A stretch of DNA of 57,500 nt from Cristatella mucedo (GCA_009760855.2 WPIO01000056.1:2622501-2680000), one strand, 5' to 3'; shown: positions 1 through 11,700, counted from the first letter of the stretch. Notes: generated by a model not told the origin, from the sequence alone. Numbers and translations: made by a program.

Positions 1-136
1 CCAAGGTCAATGTCAATGCTTTTCCCCCGCTCGATCTTGAGCTGAAATGCGAGCACCTTGACAGCTCGACCAGCTAGCCGGGCTCGGTCGGCCGTCTCGA
101 GACGGCGGCGATTCGATGTCGTCGTTTCCCAATTAA

Positions 137-187
<51 letters not shown>

Positions 188-574
188 GCCGCGCCCGCTG
201 CTGCAGGAAAACTCGGGAGTGCTTCGTCGGAGCCCCGAGCGGGTCTTTGCAAGCTGCTGAAGCCGTTTGGCCGCTCGCAAAGAAGAATGCGGACTTTCTA
301 AAGACTCGGCTTTTTCCCGGCATCGAGGATCGAGGATCAAAAGCTTGCGGGGGGGGGGCAAAAAAAAGTCGCAGCTGACTGACGCACTGACGGTCGCCAA
401 AACAAAGCGGCAGCCGCGAACTTGCTCGGCGTCGAGCGCAAGCAACGAGAGAGCGCAGGCGAATCAAGCCTCTCCTTGGCCTGATGGATCAGAAGGCTTT
501 GCTCTACTATTATAGGCGATGCTTTTGAGCGACCATCCCCACCGGCTCGAAATTTCGGTGTCGTTTCGACAGCT
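1..574. other. unassigned sequence with a GCC microsatellite
   Basis: A perfect (GCC)n run spans about 137-192 and opens all frames on both strands (poly-Arg or poly-Gly). Apart from that run I see no exon, repeat or RNA gene that I can support in this stretch. Confidence 0.6.
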
Positions 575-1108
575 GCCTATATTTTAAAAGCTTCATTCAG
601 AAGACTGCCTCTACAGCTAGCCATCACATCCGATCCCTATCCAAGATTAGAAGCTGTCTCCCAACAGTGGCTTGCAAAAAATTTAACTAGCTCCTTCATT
701 CTGTATCGGCTTTATCATTGTAATTCCCTTTTGGCTGGGCTACCAAAGAAAGCAACTAGGCCACTGCAGCTGACTATGAATACGGCTGCAAGGCTAGTTT
801 TCAAGTCCCAGCGGTTTGAGCACATGTCTCCTTTGCTAACAGAGCTAGGATGGCTGCCGGTTGAGCAACGGATACAGAGCAAAGTTCTTACGCAGACCCA
901 CAAGGCCCGCCACGGCTTGGCTCCTTCGTACCTAGCTGAACTGCTGCACCAGTTTCAGCCAGTTCGTGGATCCTCTATGGATAATAAATTACCTGTTCCG
1001 TTCCTGCGCTTAAAGACCGTTGGTGACCAAAGTTTTAGCAGGTCCTAGACGATGGAACTCGCTTCCAAAATTCTTGCGCAACGACAACTACTCTCCTGCT
1101 ACGGATTA
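575..1108 (+). mobile_element. LINE-B (CR1/L2-like) fragment, reverse transcriptase C-terminal part
   Basis: The plus strand encodes the conserved region downstream of the reverse transcriptase in CR1/L2-type LINEs. Readable pieces are KATRPLQLTMNTAARLV, ELGWLPVEQRIQSKVL and LAPSYLAELLHQFQPV. The frame breaks near 1,045, where the same region reads through in other copies (for example at 6.1 kb). It stops abruptly at 1,108 against an oppositely oriented copy. Confidence 0.85.
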
Positions 1109-1925
1109 TGTATGTAATGCACATCTGTCTGTAACTCCACAAAGCCATAAAGACCATGTGGGTGCTACGCTGGAGAGTTTTGTATAGTGCACTCACAGCC
1201 TAAGCAGCTTTCGGTACCCACTCAGTAGTTAGCAGACTTCGTCTCACGCAAAAAAGAGAAAGTGGGAAGCATAGCAGAGTCAGGAGAGCAGAGTCAGGAG
1301 AGCAGTTGAGGTAGTGAGTAGCATGGAAGTAGCAGCTCAGGACCGCTAAAAAGATTGAGCCACAGTCGGCAGCAGGAGAGTAGTTGTCGTTGCGTAAGAA
1401 TTGTGGAAGCGAGTTCCACGGTCTAGGACTTGCAGAGCTAAAGGTTCTGTCGCCAAGCCACGGTTATGGCAGGGCTTAGTTGGTCTGCCAGTGAAGACCA
1501 CAGAGATGATCGTATACGGCCTTCAGGAGACGAGCTCTTTTTTCTAGAGCTCGTTAAGGTAGCCGCATCGCATGCAGAAACCTCGGAAAACCTTTTAAGG
1601 AAGGTCACAGGTTGTGATTCCTCAATTGCTTTAGTCGGAGGGGGCATAATGGAGGCACGAATAAGCACAATTTTTTTCAGTAAAGAAGGCTGAAAACTTT
1701 TCGGTGAGCCGTTAATATCTGGAGAGTCAGACCTCTCAGCATTGGCCAGTAAATGGTTTACTGTCTTATAAACCTGTTTTGGGTCCGACTGGCAGGAATT
1801 CAGTATTTGAGTGAAAAAGGAAGCCCTGGCTTTTCTAAGCTTCCGGGTGTAAACTCGAAGGAAGTCTTTGAAATTGACTAGATCTGCATCAGACTCCGAT
1901 TTCTTTAAATGACTATGGCTCATCC
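1109..1925 (-). mobile_element. LINE-B fragment, internally deleted
   Basis: Read on the minus strand, the 3' end of the family is at about 1,110-1,260 (TACATTA-like tail, then the UTR seen at 2.1 kb and 55.3 kb). Next comes a short piece of the C-terminal coding region (about 1,380-1,440). At about 1,440 it jumps directly to the segment preceding the reverse transcriptase (1,440-1,925, readable as DLVNFKDFLRVYTRKLRKA). The whole core polymerase is missing, so this copy is dead. Confidence 0.8.
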
Positions 1926-2228
1926 TTTTCAGCGGTCCTGAGCTGCTACTTCCATGCTACTCACAACCTCAACTGCTCTCCTGACTCTGCTATGCTTCCC
2001 ACTTTCTCTTTGTTGCGTGAGACAAAGTCTGTTGGCTACCGAATGCGTACCGAAAGCCGCTTAGGCTGTGAGTGCGCTATACAAAACTCTCCTGCGCAAC
2101 ACCCACATGGTCTACATGGCTTTGTGGAGTTACAGACGGAGATACATTACATTACAATACGTTACAGTACATGGCTTTGTGGAGTTACAGACGGAGATAC
2201 ATTACACTACAATACGTTACAATCAATA
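1926..2228 (+). mobile_element. LINE-B 3' end with TTACA-type tail
   Basis: This is the 3' UTR of the family (shared with 6.2, 13.4, 40.3 and 55.3 kb). It ends in ACGGAGATACATTACATTAC and related TTACA repeats. A second partial tail (about 2,170-2,225) repeats the last 45 bp, so the terminus was duplicated. Confidence 0.8.
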
Positions 2229-3540
2229 CAGCGTTTTAATCCAGCCACACGCTTAGGGTGTCCTATGAGCAGCAGTTCGGTTTTATCATCATTTAGTTTC
2301 ATGAAGTTTTCCGACATCCAGGATCGAATATCGGCAAGGCAAGCATTCAGTTTCTCAGTTGCCGCAACAGATTCCGACGGTTTGAATGACAAATACAACT
2401 GAGTATCGTCGGCATAGAAGGGATATACTATTCTATGGGCCTTAATCACTTTTCCCAGAGACTGTGTATACATGGAGAACAGCAAAGGACCGAGTTCAGA
2501 CTCTTGAGGGACTCCACAGGTGACCCTTCTCGTGTGTGAGACCTGACCACACACGACACGGATTGAACACGATCAGACAAGTACGATTTAAACCACGCCA
2601 GTGCTTCGTCTGCCAGACCAATCGTTGTTCTCAATCGTTCAAGCAGAACCTCGTGATCAATGGTGTCGAAGGCAGCAGACAGATCTAGCAGAGCTAGGGC
2701 AGTGACATTCCCGTCATCGTTGCCACGTAGAATGTCGTTGTTAACACGGAGGGGAGTAGTTTCAGTGGAGTGCTGCCTCTTGAAGCCTGATTGAAATGTT
2801 TCTGACATTCCAGTATTTTTAATATGTTCAACCAGCTGCTTAGCAACAATTTTTTCAAGAATCTTTGATAAGAAAGGAAGAAGGGAAACTGGGTGATAGT
2901 TTGCAATGACCTCTGTGTCTAATCCAGGCTTTTTAAGAATGGGTCTAACGATTGCCGATTTGAAGGACTTGGGGACGACCTCTTTTCCCAAAGAAGCATT
3001 AAAAATCTTGGTTATGGCAGGGCTAAGTTGTTCTGCTAGTGAAGACCACAGAGATGAAGGTATAGGGTCTTCAGGAGACGAGCTCTTTTTGCTAGACCTT
3101 GTTAAGGTAGCCACATCGGTTGCAGAAACATCGGAGAACCTTTTAAGCAAGGTCACAGGTTGAGGAACCGCGATTGCTTTAGTTGGAGGGGGCTTAATGG
3201 AGGCACTAATGTGCATAATTTTTTCAGTAAAGAAGGCTGAAAACTTTTCGGCTGAGCCGTTAATATCTGGGGACTCAGACCTCACAGCATGGGCCAGTAA
3301 ATGTCTTATAAATCTGTTTAGTTCCGACTGGCAGGAATTCAGCTTTCGAATAAAAATAGAAGCCCTGGTTTATTAAGCTTTCTGGTGTAAATTCGAAGGA
3401 AGTCTTTGAAATTGACTAGATCTGCATCAGACCCCGATTTCTTGAAACGACGTTCAAGCCTGCGCTTAACCGGGCGCATCTTTAGGAGTTTTTTTGTAAT
3501 ACAGTTCTCTTTACTGCAATCGCAAATAGAAGGTAATAAC
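2229..3540 (-). mobile_element. LINE-B reverse transcriptase pseudogene
   Basis: The minus strand encodes most of a non-LTR reverse transcriptase. Motif A reads LLDLSAAFDTIDHE. Motif C reads FYADDTQLYL and motif B reads CGVPQ; these two lie in a different frame from motif A, so there is at least one frameshift near 2,530. Upstream is the linker FKSAIVRPILKKPGLDTE and the fingers motif NYHPVSLLPFLSKILEK. No endonuclease domain is present, so the copy is 5' truncated. The clade (CR1/L2 within the Jockey superfamily) is judged from motif style. Confidence 0.88.
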
Positions 3541-3985
3541 AATAGTAATAAATTTGTATAGTGCCCCTGAGAACTTAATCTCTTTCTAGGCACTTTACAG
3601 ATGCTATAAAGAAAGCATGATCGAACGATTTTAGTGGTAACATTCGCAAACGTCATCAAGCATGACATTCATTCCAAGATTTGTCATGCACAGGGGCGAA
3701 CGTGTAGATACGGTTGGTGGACAGCAGGCAGAGTGTCAGCACGCATAAGCACACACAGAGACAGAATTACAAGAACCCATTAAATGCTGTAATAAATAGG
3801 TGTGTTATAAGCTCCTTTTTAAATGTGGTCATGTCAGAAGATTTCGTGACCTCAATTGAGAGTGAGTTCTAGGCTTTGGGAGCATATGAACTAAAGGCAC
3901 GATTTTCTAAGGTTTTGACGCTCGTAAGATGCACAGCTAAGCGATTTGAGTCAGAACAAAGCGGGGCGGTACGGTACGACTGGAG
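3541..3985 (-). mobile_element. LINE-A 3' fragment
   Basis: On the minus strand this ends with the family hairpin (about 3,558-3,602, with AGTGCC/AGGCACT arms) and an AT-rich (ATT)n-like tail. Before that come the family's 3' UTR (TGTCAGCACGCATAAGCACA, read on plus) and the last coding residues. It abuts the 5' side of the neighbouring LINE-B. Confidence 0.75.
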
Positions 3986-4119
3986 ACCCGAGACTCAGCA
4001 ACCGCAAGTGTCTTCTTGTGTTCTTAGAGCATGCTTGTCGAAGCATGCTTCTGTGCATGCCATTAACCCTTGGTTATTACTTCTCTGGCAGCGAGTTTTA
4101 AAGTGCCTGAATAGAAAAA

Positions 4120-4310
4120 ATACTTCGGCTGTATAGTGCCCTAAAGGAACTTGATCTCTATCCAGGCACTTTACACTTGCCGCCGGACTTCGAGCCCACG
4201 ACCTGTGTCGGTCGTTAAGTCGGCGCGCACCTTGAACCTGGACAAAACCAGGGAGGCTAGAGATTTAGTTCTCTTGGGGCCCCTACATAAAAAACATATC
4301 ATTTGTATTT
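4120..4310 (-). mobile_element. tRNA-derived SINE (copy 1)
   Basis: On the minus strand a pol III box B-like sequence (GGTCGTGGGCTCGAAGTCC) is followed by a 3' end that folds like the LINE-A hairpin. The arms here are AGTGCC and GGCACT, a paired change from AGCGCC/GGCGCT. The box A side is decayed. Similar copies lie at 5.1, 11.8 and 32.7 kb. Confidence 0.75.
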
Positions 4311-4391
4311 GTTTTTTATTTTCATCATTGATTTCCTTTAGTAGCTGATACGCACGCTCAGCAGCTCGAAAGTCGAATCTCAGTAAGCGCC

Positions 4392-4716
4392 GCTCAGCGG
4401 ACGCCATTTCTCAGCGGACGCCATTTCTCAGCGGACGCCATTTCTCAGCGGACGCCATTTCTCAGCGGACGCCATTTCTCAGCGGACGCCATTTTCTCAC
4501 CGGACGCCCTTTCTCAGCGGACGCCATTTCTCAGCGGACGCCATTTCTCAGCGGACGCCATTTCTCGGCGGACGCCATCTCTCCGCGGACGCCATTTCTC
4601 AGCGGACGCCATTTCTCAGCGGACGCCATTTCTCAGCGGACGCCATTTCTCAGCGGACGCCATTTCTCAGCGGACGCCATTTCTCAGCGGACGCCATTTC
4701 TCAGCGGACGCCATTT
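4392..4716. repeat. 17-bp minisatellite, about 19 copies
   Basis: The unit CTCAGCGGACGCCATTT is repeated head to tail about 19 times with only a few substitutions and one inserted T near 4,493. The reverse complement of each unit contains AAATGGCGTCC, close to the known YY1 core (AARATGGCGGC). The array is not translatable throughout, so it is not coding. Confidence 0.95.
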
Positions 4717-5069
4717 CTCCAAAGCTACGCCGTCGTTCTCATTCGCCGCAGTAAGTATTCGGCCGTTTTCCGAATGCTTACGAACCAGTAAAGACTGATA
4801 GCGGAGGCTGATTTAGCAGTCTTACTTACACGCGCGGTGATATTGGCGCGCCTTTCGGCAGTTTTCAGCAAATTTTAGAAACATAAATGATCTCTATATA
4901 TTCAAATGTCCGCTATATACTTGTTGGTTTGTATGCCTATCTGATGTGTATATTGCATCCTTAATGTTGAAGCGAAATATATATTTAAAATTAAATGTCT
5001 TTTCTTTGCTGTGGGCGCATTATTTCTTATTGAAGGGTCTATGGACATATCCTAATATAATATAAATGT
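4717..5069. other. unassigned spacer
   Basis: This becomes AT-rich after about 4,870. I see no exon, LINE motif or RNA gene. Confidence 0.6.
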
Positions 5070-5225
5070 AATATTTTTAATTTGTATAGCGCCCCAAGAG
5101 AACTTAATCTCTACTCAGGCTCTTCATTTGCCGCGGGGCTCGAGCCCACGACCTCGGCGGCCTGACCTTGGTCTCCGGGGCGAGAGCACCTTAGCCACTG
5201 GGGGCCAGACCAGCGCGGCCTAGCG
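5070..5225 (-). mobile_element. tRNA-derived SINE (copy 2)
   Basis: The minus strand has a tRNA-like head (GGCTAAGGTGCTCTCGCCCC), a box B-like GGTCGTGGGCTCGAGCCC, then a LINE-A-type 3' hairpin and the AT-rich end AAATTAAAAATA. The head resembles a Leu- or Ser-type tRNA, but it is too degenerate to name the source. Confidence 0.8.
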
Positions 5226-5567
5226 GGACGGATGCCGACCAGGACACTAGAATGGGTACGTTTTGAACACCGTTAATCGAGCCTGCAATTAGACGCGAAG
5301 GCATTTTTCAGATTGTAGTTGGCCTACAATCTGACTAAAATCCTGGTCAGCGTACATCCTATTAGTAGACTGCTTCATTGAATTGACGCACAGAGTGATT
5401 GGATGAACGCACAGAGTGAGCTCACGCTTAGAGCGAACGAGCTTTTAGCGCAAGCGTTAAGAGCGAATGCTTAATTGAAAAATTAAGCGAAGCTACATGC
5501 CCTACAGAACGCATCTATGTGCTTAGACTCCAAGATGTAATATATACAAATATATATATATATATGC

Positions 5568-5585
5568 GTGTGTGTGTGTGCGCGC

Positions 5586-5641
<56 letters not shown>
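5568..5641. repeat. (TG)n microsatellite
   Basis: A near-perfect TG/CG dinucleotide run, preceded by a (TA)n run at about 5,550-5,566. Confidence 0.97.
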
Positions 5642-5643
<2 letters not shown>

Positions 5644-5704
5644 ATATATAATGTAGCCCTACAAGTAATAGACCTTTGATATACCAATAGAAATTTGAAA
5701 GTTT

Positions 5705-6440
5705 CAATAAGGAGACGGATTTCGCAGTTAACCCTCGCATCCGATCCCTATCTAAGATTAGGAACTGTCTTTTATGGTGGCTTGCGAACAATTTAATTAA
5801 CTCCCCGTTGTGTCTAGGATAGATTAATGCAATTCCATTTTGGCTGAGCTACCGAAAAAAGCCACTAGGCCACTGCAGCTGGCGATGAATATGGCTGCAA
5901 AGCTAGTTTACGAATCCCAGAGGTTTGACCACGTGTCTCCTTTGCTGAAAGAGCTTGGTTGGCTGCTGGTACAGGGTAAAGTTCTTACACTGACCCACAA
6001 GGCCCGTCACGGCTTGGCTCCTTCGTACCTGGCTGAACTGTTGCACCAGTTTCGGCCTGTTCGCGCCCTCAGGTCCTGTATGGACAATAAACTAGCTGTT
6101 CCATTCCTCCGCGTAAAGACAGTTGGCGACAGAAGCTTTAGCTCTGTAGGCCCTAGACCGTGGAACTCGCTTCCACGATTCTTACGAAACGACAACCACT
6201 CTCCTGCTGCCGACTATGCCACTTGCTTTTCAGCTGTCCTGAACTGCTACTTCCATGCTACTCACTATCCCAACTGCTACCCTGACTCAGCTATGCTTCC
6301 CATTTTCTCTTTGTTGCGTGACATAAAGTCTATTGCCTACCGAATGAGAACAGAAAGCCGCTTAGGTTGTAAGAGCGCTATAGAAATTTCTCCTGCGTAT
6401 TAGTCACATAGTCTTTGTGGCTTTGTGGAGTTACAGACGG
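5705..6440 (+). mobile_element. LINE-B fragment, C-terminal coding part plus 3' UTR
   Basis: An open frame from 5,840 to 6,403 encodes the conserved C-terminal region of LINE-B. It includes HKARHGLAPSYLAELLHQF, DRSFSSVGPRPWNSLPRFL and NSLP-type motifs. The 3' UTR up to TTACAGACGGAGGTCC follows. This is the longest intact C-terminal frame of the family in the window, but it has no polymerase core. Confidence 0.88.
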
Positions 6441-6730
6441 AGGTCCACAACGTGGTTAGAAGCGACATGCACAGCGTTGCGTTTAAAATATGGTTAGTGG
6501 TAGCATGCACAGCATCAACAAGCATAAGAACACAAAGCGAATAAAAAACAAAAAACAAATACGAATCACAAACGCCCACTAAATGTAGCAAAAAGTAGGT
6601 GCTTTTTAAGCTTCTTTCTAAATTTTGTCAAGTCACGAGATGTCGTGACGTCAGCTTGGTGTGAGCAGCAGGCTTTGGGAGCAGGAGCTAAAGGCTGTGA
6701 GGTTCCAACGAGGTATATCTAATAGTAATA
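6441..6730 (-). mobile_element. LINE-A-like 3' fragment, divergent
   Basis: Contains the family's 3' UTR words (ATGCACAGC, GTTAGTGGTAGCATGCACAG) and the end of the coding region in minus orientation. It is more diverged than the copies around it. Confidence 0.65.
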
Positions 6731-7835
6731 ATCATCATCATAATAATAGTAATAATAATAATACATTTGATAAAGCGCCATCAGAGAACTCAATCTCTTT
6801 CTTGGCGCTTTAAATTTGCTTAAAGAGAAACGCGACCGAATGGTGAGTAATAATAATAATAATAGTAATAATGCGCTTGATAAAGCGCCCTCAGAGAACT
6901 CAATCTCTTTCTAGGCGCTTTACACTTGCTGGAAAGGGAAATGCAATTGAATGGTGAGTAATATCATGCTTGATAAACAAACAATAAGAATAACATGGTT
7001 AAGGGGACATGCACAGGGTCAGCATGCAAATGTGGTTAGTGGCAGCATGCACAGTGTCAGCACGCATGAGCACATGAACGACGAATCACAGGGACCCACT
7101 AAATGCCGTCCTAAATAGGTGTGTTTTTAAGTTCCTTTTAAATGTGGTCAGGTCAGGGGATGTTGTGACGCAGGTCGGGAGGGAGTTCCAGGCTTTGGGA
7201 GCCATACGAACTAAATGCATGGTCTCTAAAGGATTTGAGGTTTGTGTACGAGGTATTTGTAGACCGTTGGATTCCGAAAAGCGGGTGGTACTATGCTTGG
7301 CCTGGTGGGGGAGTATATCTGAGAGATAGGCTGGAGCCAAAGAATGAAGTGACCGAAAAGTGAGCGACAAAACCTTGAAGTCAATCCGTTTCTTGACTGA
7401 TAGCCAGTGCAGGTCGGCGAGAAGTGGTGTGATGTGGCAACTGCGACGCTCACGACAGACAAGTCTAGCTTCGGAGTTTTGCCCCAGCTGCAATCGCCTG
7501 ATCGCACATGCTGGTAGGCCAGTAAGCAGTGAGTTGCAGAAATCGAGACAGGATGTTGCGAATGCATGGACTAACTTGGACGTGGTATCCTTATCTCAAC
7601 AAGCCCGAGATTTAGCAATGTTGTGAAGCTGAAAATAGGCAGATTTGACTGTGGAGCTGATATGGTCGTCTAACGAGAGGTCGCTTTGGAATATGACACT
7701 TAGATTTCGAGCTGATTCAACGGGAGATATGCTGGCAGAGCCAATTTTGAGCGTCAGCCTTTCCAATTTGTAAATCACACTGGGTTTGCCCGTAACTAGT
7801 AAGTTAGTTTTATCGTCGTTTAGTTTTAGAAAATA
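6731..7835 (-). mobile_element. LINE-A copies: solo tail plus C-terminal RT region
   Basis: An isolated tail and hairpin (about 6,735-6,845) is followed by a longer minus-strand copy. That copy has an (ATT)n tail at about 6,850-6,880, the hairpin, the 3' UTR, then coding sequence to about 7,835. Readable residues include [20 protein letters not shown] and [20 protein letters not shown]. The frame shifts near 7,493. Confidence 0.85.
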
Positions 7836-8190
7836 TCGTACTTGATAAACAACATGAATAACATGGTTAGGGGTGATATGCACAGGGTCAGCATGCAAGT
7901 GTGGTTAATGGCAGCCTAAGTGATTTGAGTCACAACAGCGAGTGATACGACGCCTAGCGTGATGGGGGAGTAGTTCCGATAAGTAGGCTGGAGCCAGAGG
8001 ATGAACTGGCCTTAAAGTGAGTGACAGTGACCTTGAAGTCGATGCTCTGCTTGATCGGAAGCAAGTGCAAGTCGGCGGGAAATGGTGTGATTCCGAAACT
8101 TCGCGCTCACGACAGACAGGCTTAGCCGCCGAGTTTTGCACCAGTAGTAAGCACCTGATCGCACCGACCGGCAGACCGGCAGGCAAGCAG
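7836..8190 (-). mobile_element. LINE-A fragment
   Basis: A second, shorter minus-strand copy starts in the 3' UTR (CATGAATAACATGGTTAGGG on plus) and runs into a diverged C-terminal coding region. Confidence 0.75.
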
Positions 8191-9807
8191 CGAGTTACTT
8201 CCGGTGCGTCCTCGTGCTGGCCTGGTTGTTCTTCCCGAACTTGAGCCCGACGGTCGTCGGGGTCCGCGTCCAAAGCCGCGTCCTTCCAGGATGACCTTGA
8301 CCGCGTCGGACCTGAAGTCTGAGAACGATCTAGAAGCTCCTGCTTAACGTGATTTCGATCAGTTCTCTTCTGTCGGGTTCTTCTGTCGGCCGCCAAAGGG
8401 CGTAAGGTTTAATGGTTTTCGGTAGAGGGGCCAGTGGCGGGCACAACAATAGCCTCGCTTTCAGTCAAATTCCCGAATCGCAGTCAGCGAGTAGTCGCGA
8501 ACCTGCGAGAGCTCGACGGCTTGGAAAAAACGAAACGCATTGATCGCGCAAATGGACAAGGTCGGCATCGCTCCGGCATCCGTTTGCATTCAAAAGGAGA
8601 AGTCAGTAGTTGAGTAATGATTGCATCGGCGCTGCCATAGTGTAATTTTTACGTGAAGGTTTAAGGATTTTGAATTGAGCTCAAAAGTCTCGTCATTTAA
8701 TGCATACATCGCTGCGTCTTAGCTCAGCGGGTCCGCGGGGTCCCACTTCCAGACCCAGCTCGTGGGTTAGCGGCCAGTAGCGGCCGGCTGCAGGTGTCGC
8801 TAAAAGTGGCCAAGGCTTTTCTGACGCCATGCAATTAGTAGTCATACTACTGTTATAAATATTAATTATTATTGTTATTATATAACAATGATATTATTTA
8901 TTCTATAATTATAATCGTATTTGCTTTAACTTTTGTGCATCAGGCAAGCCTTGCTGGGGAACGTTGGCAGTTGTCTGCAGCTGCTCGAAGGAAGAAAGCG
9001 GACGCGGATGTATCGTCGCCGAGAGGTACTCGTTGCACGAGGCTCGTGGCGCAGCCAGGGCCGCCTCCGCTTCCACTTTCGGCGGCGCACGAGGCAGTTG
9101 CCTAGTTGCCGCCGGGCTTAAGGGGGAGCCGGAAAAAAAACTAGAAAGCTGAAAGCTAGCTCTTTTTTTGGTGAGGTGGAAATACCTAACACCAAACCAC
9201 TTTCCACATCAAGACTGCTTGGCAGCTTATTGAACGAACATAATAGGAAGCCGCTACAAAGAATGAACGAATATCATATCCGAATATCAGAGGAAGCCAC
9301 AGTGCAGGAGCGACGGGCTGACGGTGCGAGCTGTTTGCAGCGGAGGTGGGCACCGCGCGTTTTGCGGGCGTCTTGCGGGCGTTTTGCGGGCAGGTAGACG
9401 ACATCGTTCCTTGTTCGCATTGATCTTCGGGGAAAACGGCAGCAACAGGCAGTGAAAGAGCTGGGCAGCGCAGCAGAAGCCGGCAGTGCAGCTGGACTTG
9501 GGTCAAGGTACTTGAACCTCTCGTATGGGTATATACCTGGCAACTAAGGAGTGGCTGTAGGGATGCGAAGTTGTCTTGCAGTGCCCCGTGGAGGCATGTA
9601 TCTGTGGGGCTCAACTTCGGCTTCTGCTTCAACTTGTCACTCGGAAGGATGACGAGCGCGCATGCAGTGCGGCGTACGCCGACGGTAAGCGAAGTCGCAG
9701 ACCTCTCAAGAAGATGTAATTAGCGAGATGAAATCGCGAGGCTCGTCTCTCCAAGTGCTGCGCACGCGTGGGAGCCGGAGACGGACAACACGTCCGCTCG
9801 CGGCTGC
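8191..9807. other. unassigned region with a tRNA-like remnant
   Basis: No exon can be supported. At 8,720-8,731 TAGCTCAGCGGG fits a pol III A box and is followed about 40 bp later by GCTCGTGGGTTAGCG, a poor B box. This is probably an eroded tRNA-derived SINE. The open frames between 8.9 and 9.6 kb show no family I recognise. Confidence 0.45.
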
Positions 9808-10185
9808 GAGAGCTGAACGATAGTAATAATAATAATAATAATAATGCACTTGATAAAGCGCCCTCAGAGAGCTCAATCTCTTTCTAGGCGCTTTACATTT
9901 GCTGCAAAGGGAAATGCAATTGAATGGTGAGTAATATCATGCTTGATAAACAAACATGAATAACATGGTTAGGGGTGACATGCACAGGGTCAGCATGCAA
10001 ATGTGGTTAGTGGCAGCATGCGCAGTGTCAGCACGCATAAGCAGACACAGGATGAATCACGGGGGACCCTCTAAATGCTGTCCTAAATGGGTGTGTTTTT
10101 TAAGTTCTTTTTAAATGTGGTCAGGTCAGGGGATGTTTTGACGCAAGTCGGGAGGGAGTTCCTGGCTTTGAGAGCTGAACAATAG
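9808..10185 (-). mobile_element. LINE-A 3' end with target-site duplication
   Basis: A 5'-truncated minus-strand LINE-A copy lies between GAGAGCTGAACGATAG (9,808-9,823) and GAGAGCTGAACAATAG (10,170-10,185). These match at 15 of 16 positions, which is the expected target-site duplication. The element has an (ATT)n tail, hairpin, 3' UTR and the last coding bases. Confidence 0.88.
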
Positions 10186-10910
10186 CAAACGGGGAAGGAT
10201 CGAGAGAGGTGCTCAAACCAACAGTAGAATCCTCTGTAGAGAGTCCATCTGCTAGAGAGTCCATTCTAAGCTTCAAAGGCGAGTCATGTGTCAAAGGCCT
10301 CTAGATACTGTAGTCCTCAAAGGCACGACCTGTCAGTGGGACCTGTCAGTGGCTCAAGTCAGGCTTAAGTCAGGGGTGTGTTGAGAGTCAAAGGTTTTTT
10401 GCTGAAGATTATGTAACTCTGGCCCATGTAAACGTGCCCCGCCCCCAGGAGGGTCCCTCGCAGTCCAGTGGTGCTGAGGCACCTTGAGGTGCACGAACCT
10501 CGCGAGTCTCCGCCGCTTGCTCTCCGCTGACTGCTGCTCGCTCTCGTTCTGGCGCTGATCAGGTTAACCGTATACTCATCTGCACAGCTGACAGGCAGCG
10601 GTCGCCCAGGTTCGCCGGTTCGTTCAGGCTGTTGGCCCGGCGGCCAAGGTGAGGGGTTCTACAGTTAATCGGACCGAAACTCCGTTTGTAGCCTCGGGCT
10701 GCAGCGGATGACTAGACGATCAGCAGTTATAACTGTTGTAAACACTCTCACTTCAGGCGGGAGGTTGCTGCAGGCCAAAATTAGTAATTGCTAGTTTAAA
10801 GATTCTACACACAGTGGTGCAGTACAAGAGGATCATAAAAAACATAAATGTTAATACTTTTTTACAGAGCTATGGATAATAAGAAGCCGCCAGGGGCTCA
10901 AAACCGCAAT
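10186..10910. other. unassigned spacer
   Basis: I see no LINE motif, exon or RNA gene here. Near 10,240 and 10,325 there are short local duplications (GAGAGTCCAT and GACCTGTCAGTGG). Confidence 0.5.
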
Positions 10911-11018
10911 GCTTGTACCGGAAGCCGCTCAGGCTGCGAGTGCGCTGTACAGAACTCTCCTGCGTAGCGCCCACATAGTTTTTGTGGAGTTACAGACGGG
11001 GACACATTACATTACAGT
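10911..11018 (+). mobile_element. LINE-B 3' end remnant
   Basis: The last 100 bp of the LINE-B UTR (GCTCAGGCTGCGAGTGCGCT, GTGGAGTTACAGACGG) with a short ACATTACATTACA tail. Confidence 0.8.
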
Positions 11019-11399
11019 AAGAGTTGCAAATCGCATTGCAAATCTGGTTTTATTTCATGATTGGCGGGGTGGAGGAGGGCGTGAGCAGGAAGGGGGCGCC
11101 AGATATCAGATGTCGTCAAGGGCACCTTGCACGCCTTGTACCGGCCCTGGACGCAGAGAACATTTTCAGTTCACGCTTACCCGCCTCCTCTTTGCGAGCT
11201 GCTTGGTTCCTCTCATACGCCGTTCAGCGTCGTCGTCTTGCAGTTTTTTTATAGTGACGACACACGGCACTAGGGAAGTTGGTGAGTTGTAAGTCTTTAT
11301 AGCAGACTAGGCATATATAGGAGCTTTATAGGAGCCAAGGCAGTCGACTTAGTTGTCATAGCGCTGCGATTATCCAAAAAAATATTGTGGCAATACCGG

Positions 11400-11700
11400 T
11401 AAATTGCACTCACTCAAGTCGCTTAGCTATGCCTCTTATACACCTCAAATCCCTTGGTTGCCGTGGCTTTAGTTCGTGCGCTACCAAAGTCTGGAACTCA
11501 CTTCCGCCTGACGTCGCGTCCAAGTCCTCAGACAAGATGACGACGTTTACAAAGCGCTGAGCCCACCAGTTCCTGGCAGTGCTTACTCCTTCCCCATGAG
11601 AACTGGCAGCTGCGTGCTTATGCTACGTGCTGACACTGTTGTGCAAGCTCTTACCTACCAATCGACACGATTCCTCCTAAGGCCTAAATGAAGTGCGTTG
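11400..11700 (+). mobile_element. divergent CR1-like fragment
   Basis: Plus-strand words parallel to the LINE-A C-terminus and 3' UTR are recognisable but heavily diverged (LKSLGCRGFSSCATKVWNSL, then GTGCTTATGCTACGTGCTGA). This is probably a related older family. Confidence 0.6.

Noticed and set aside
8872-9397. Overlapping frames of 60-75 codons
   Set aside because: No recognised family, splice support or codon pattern.
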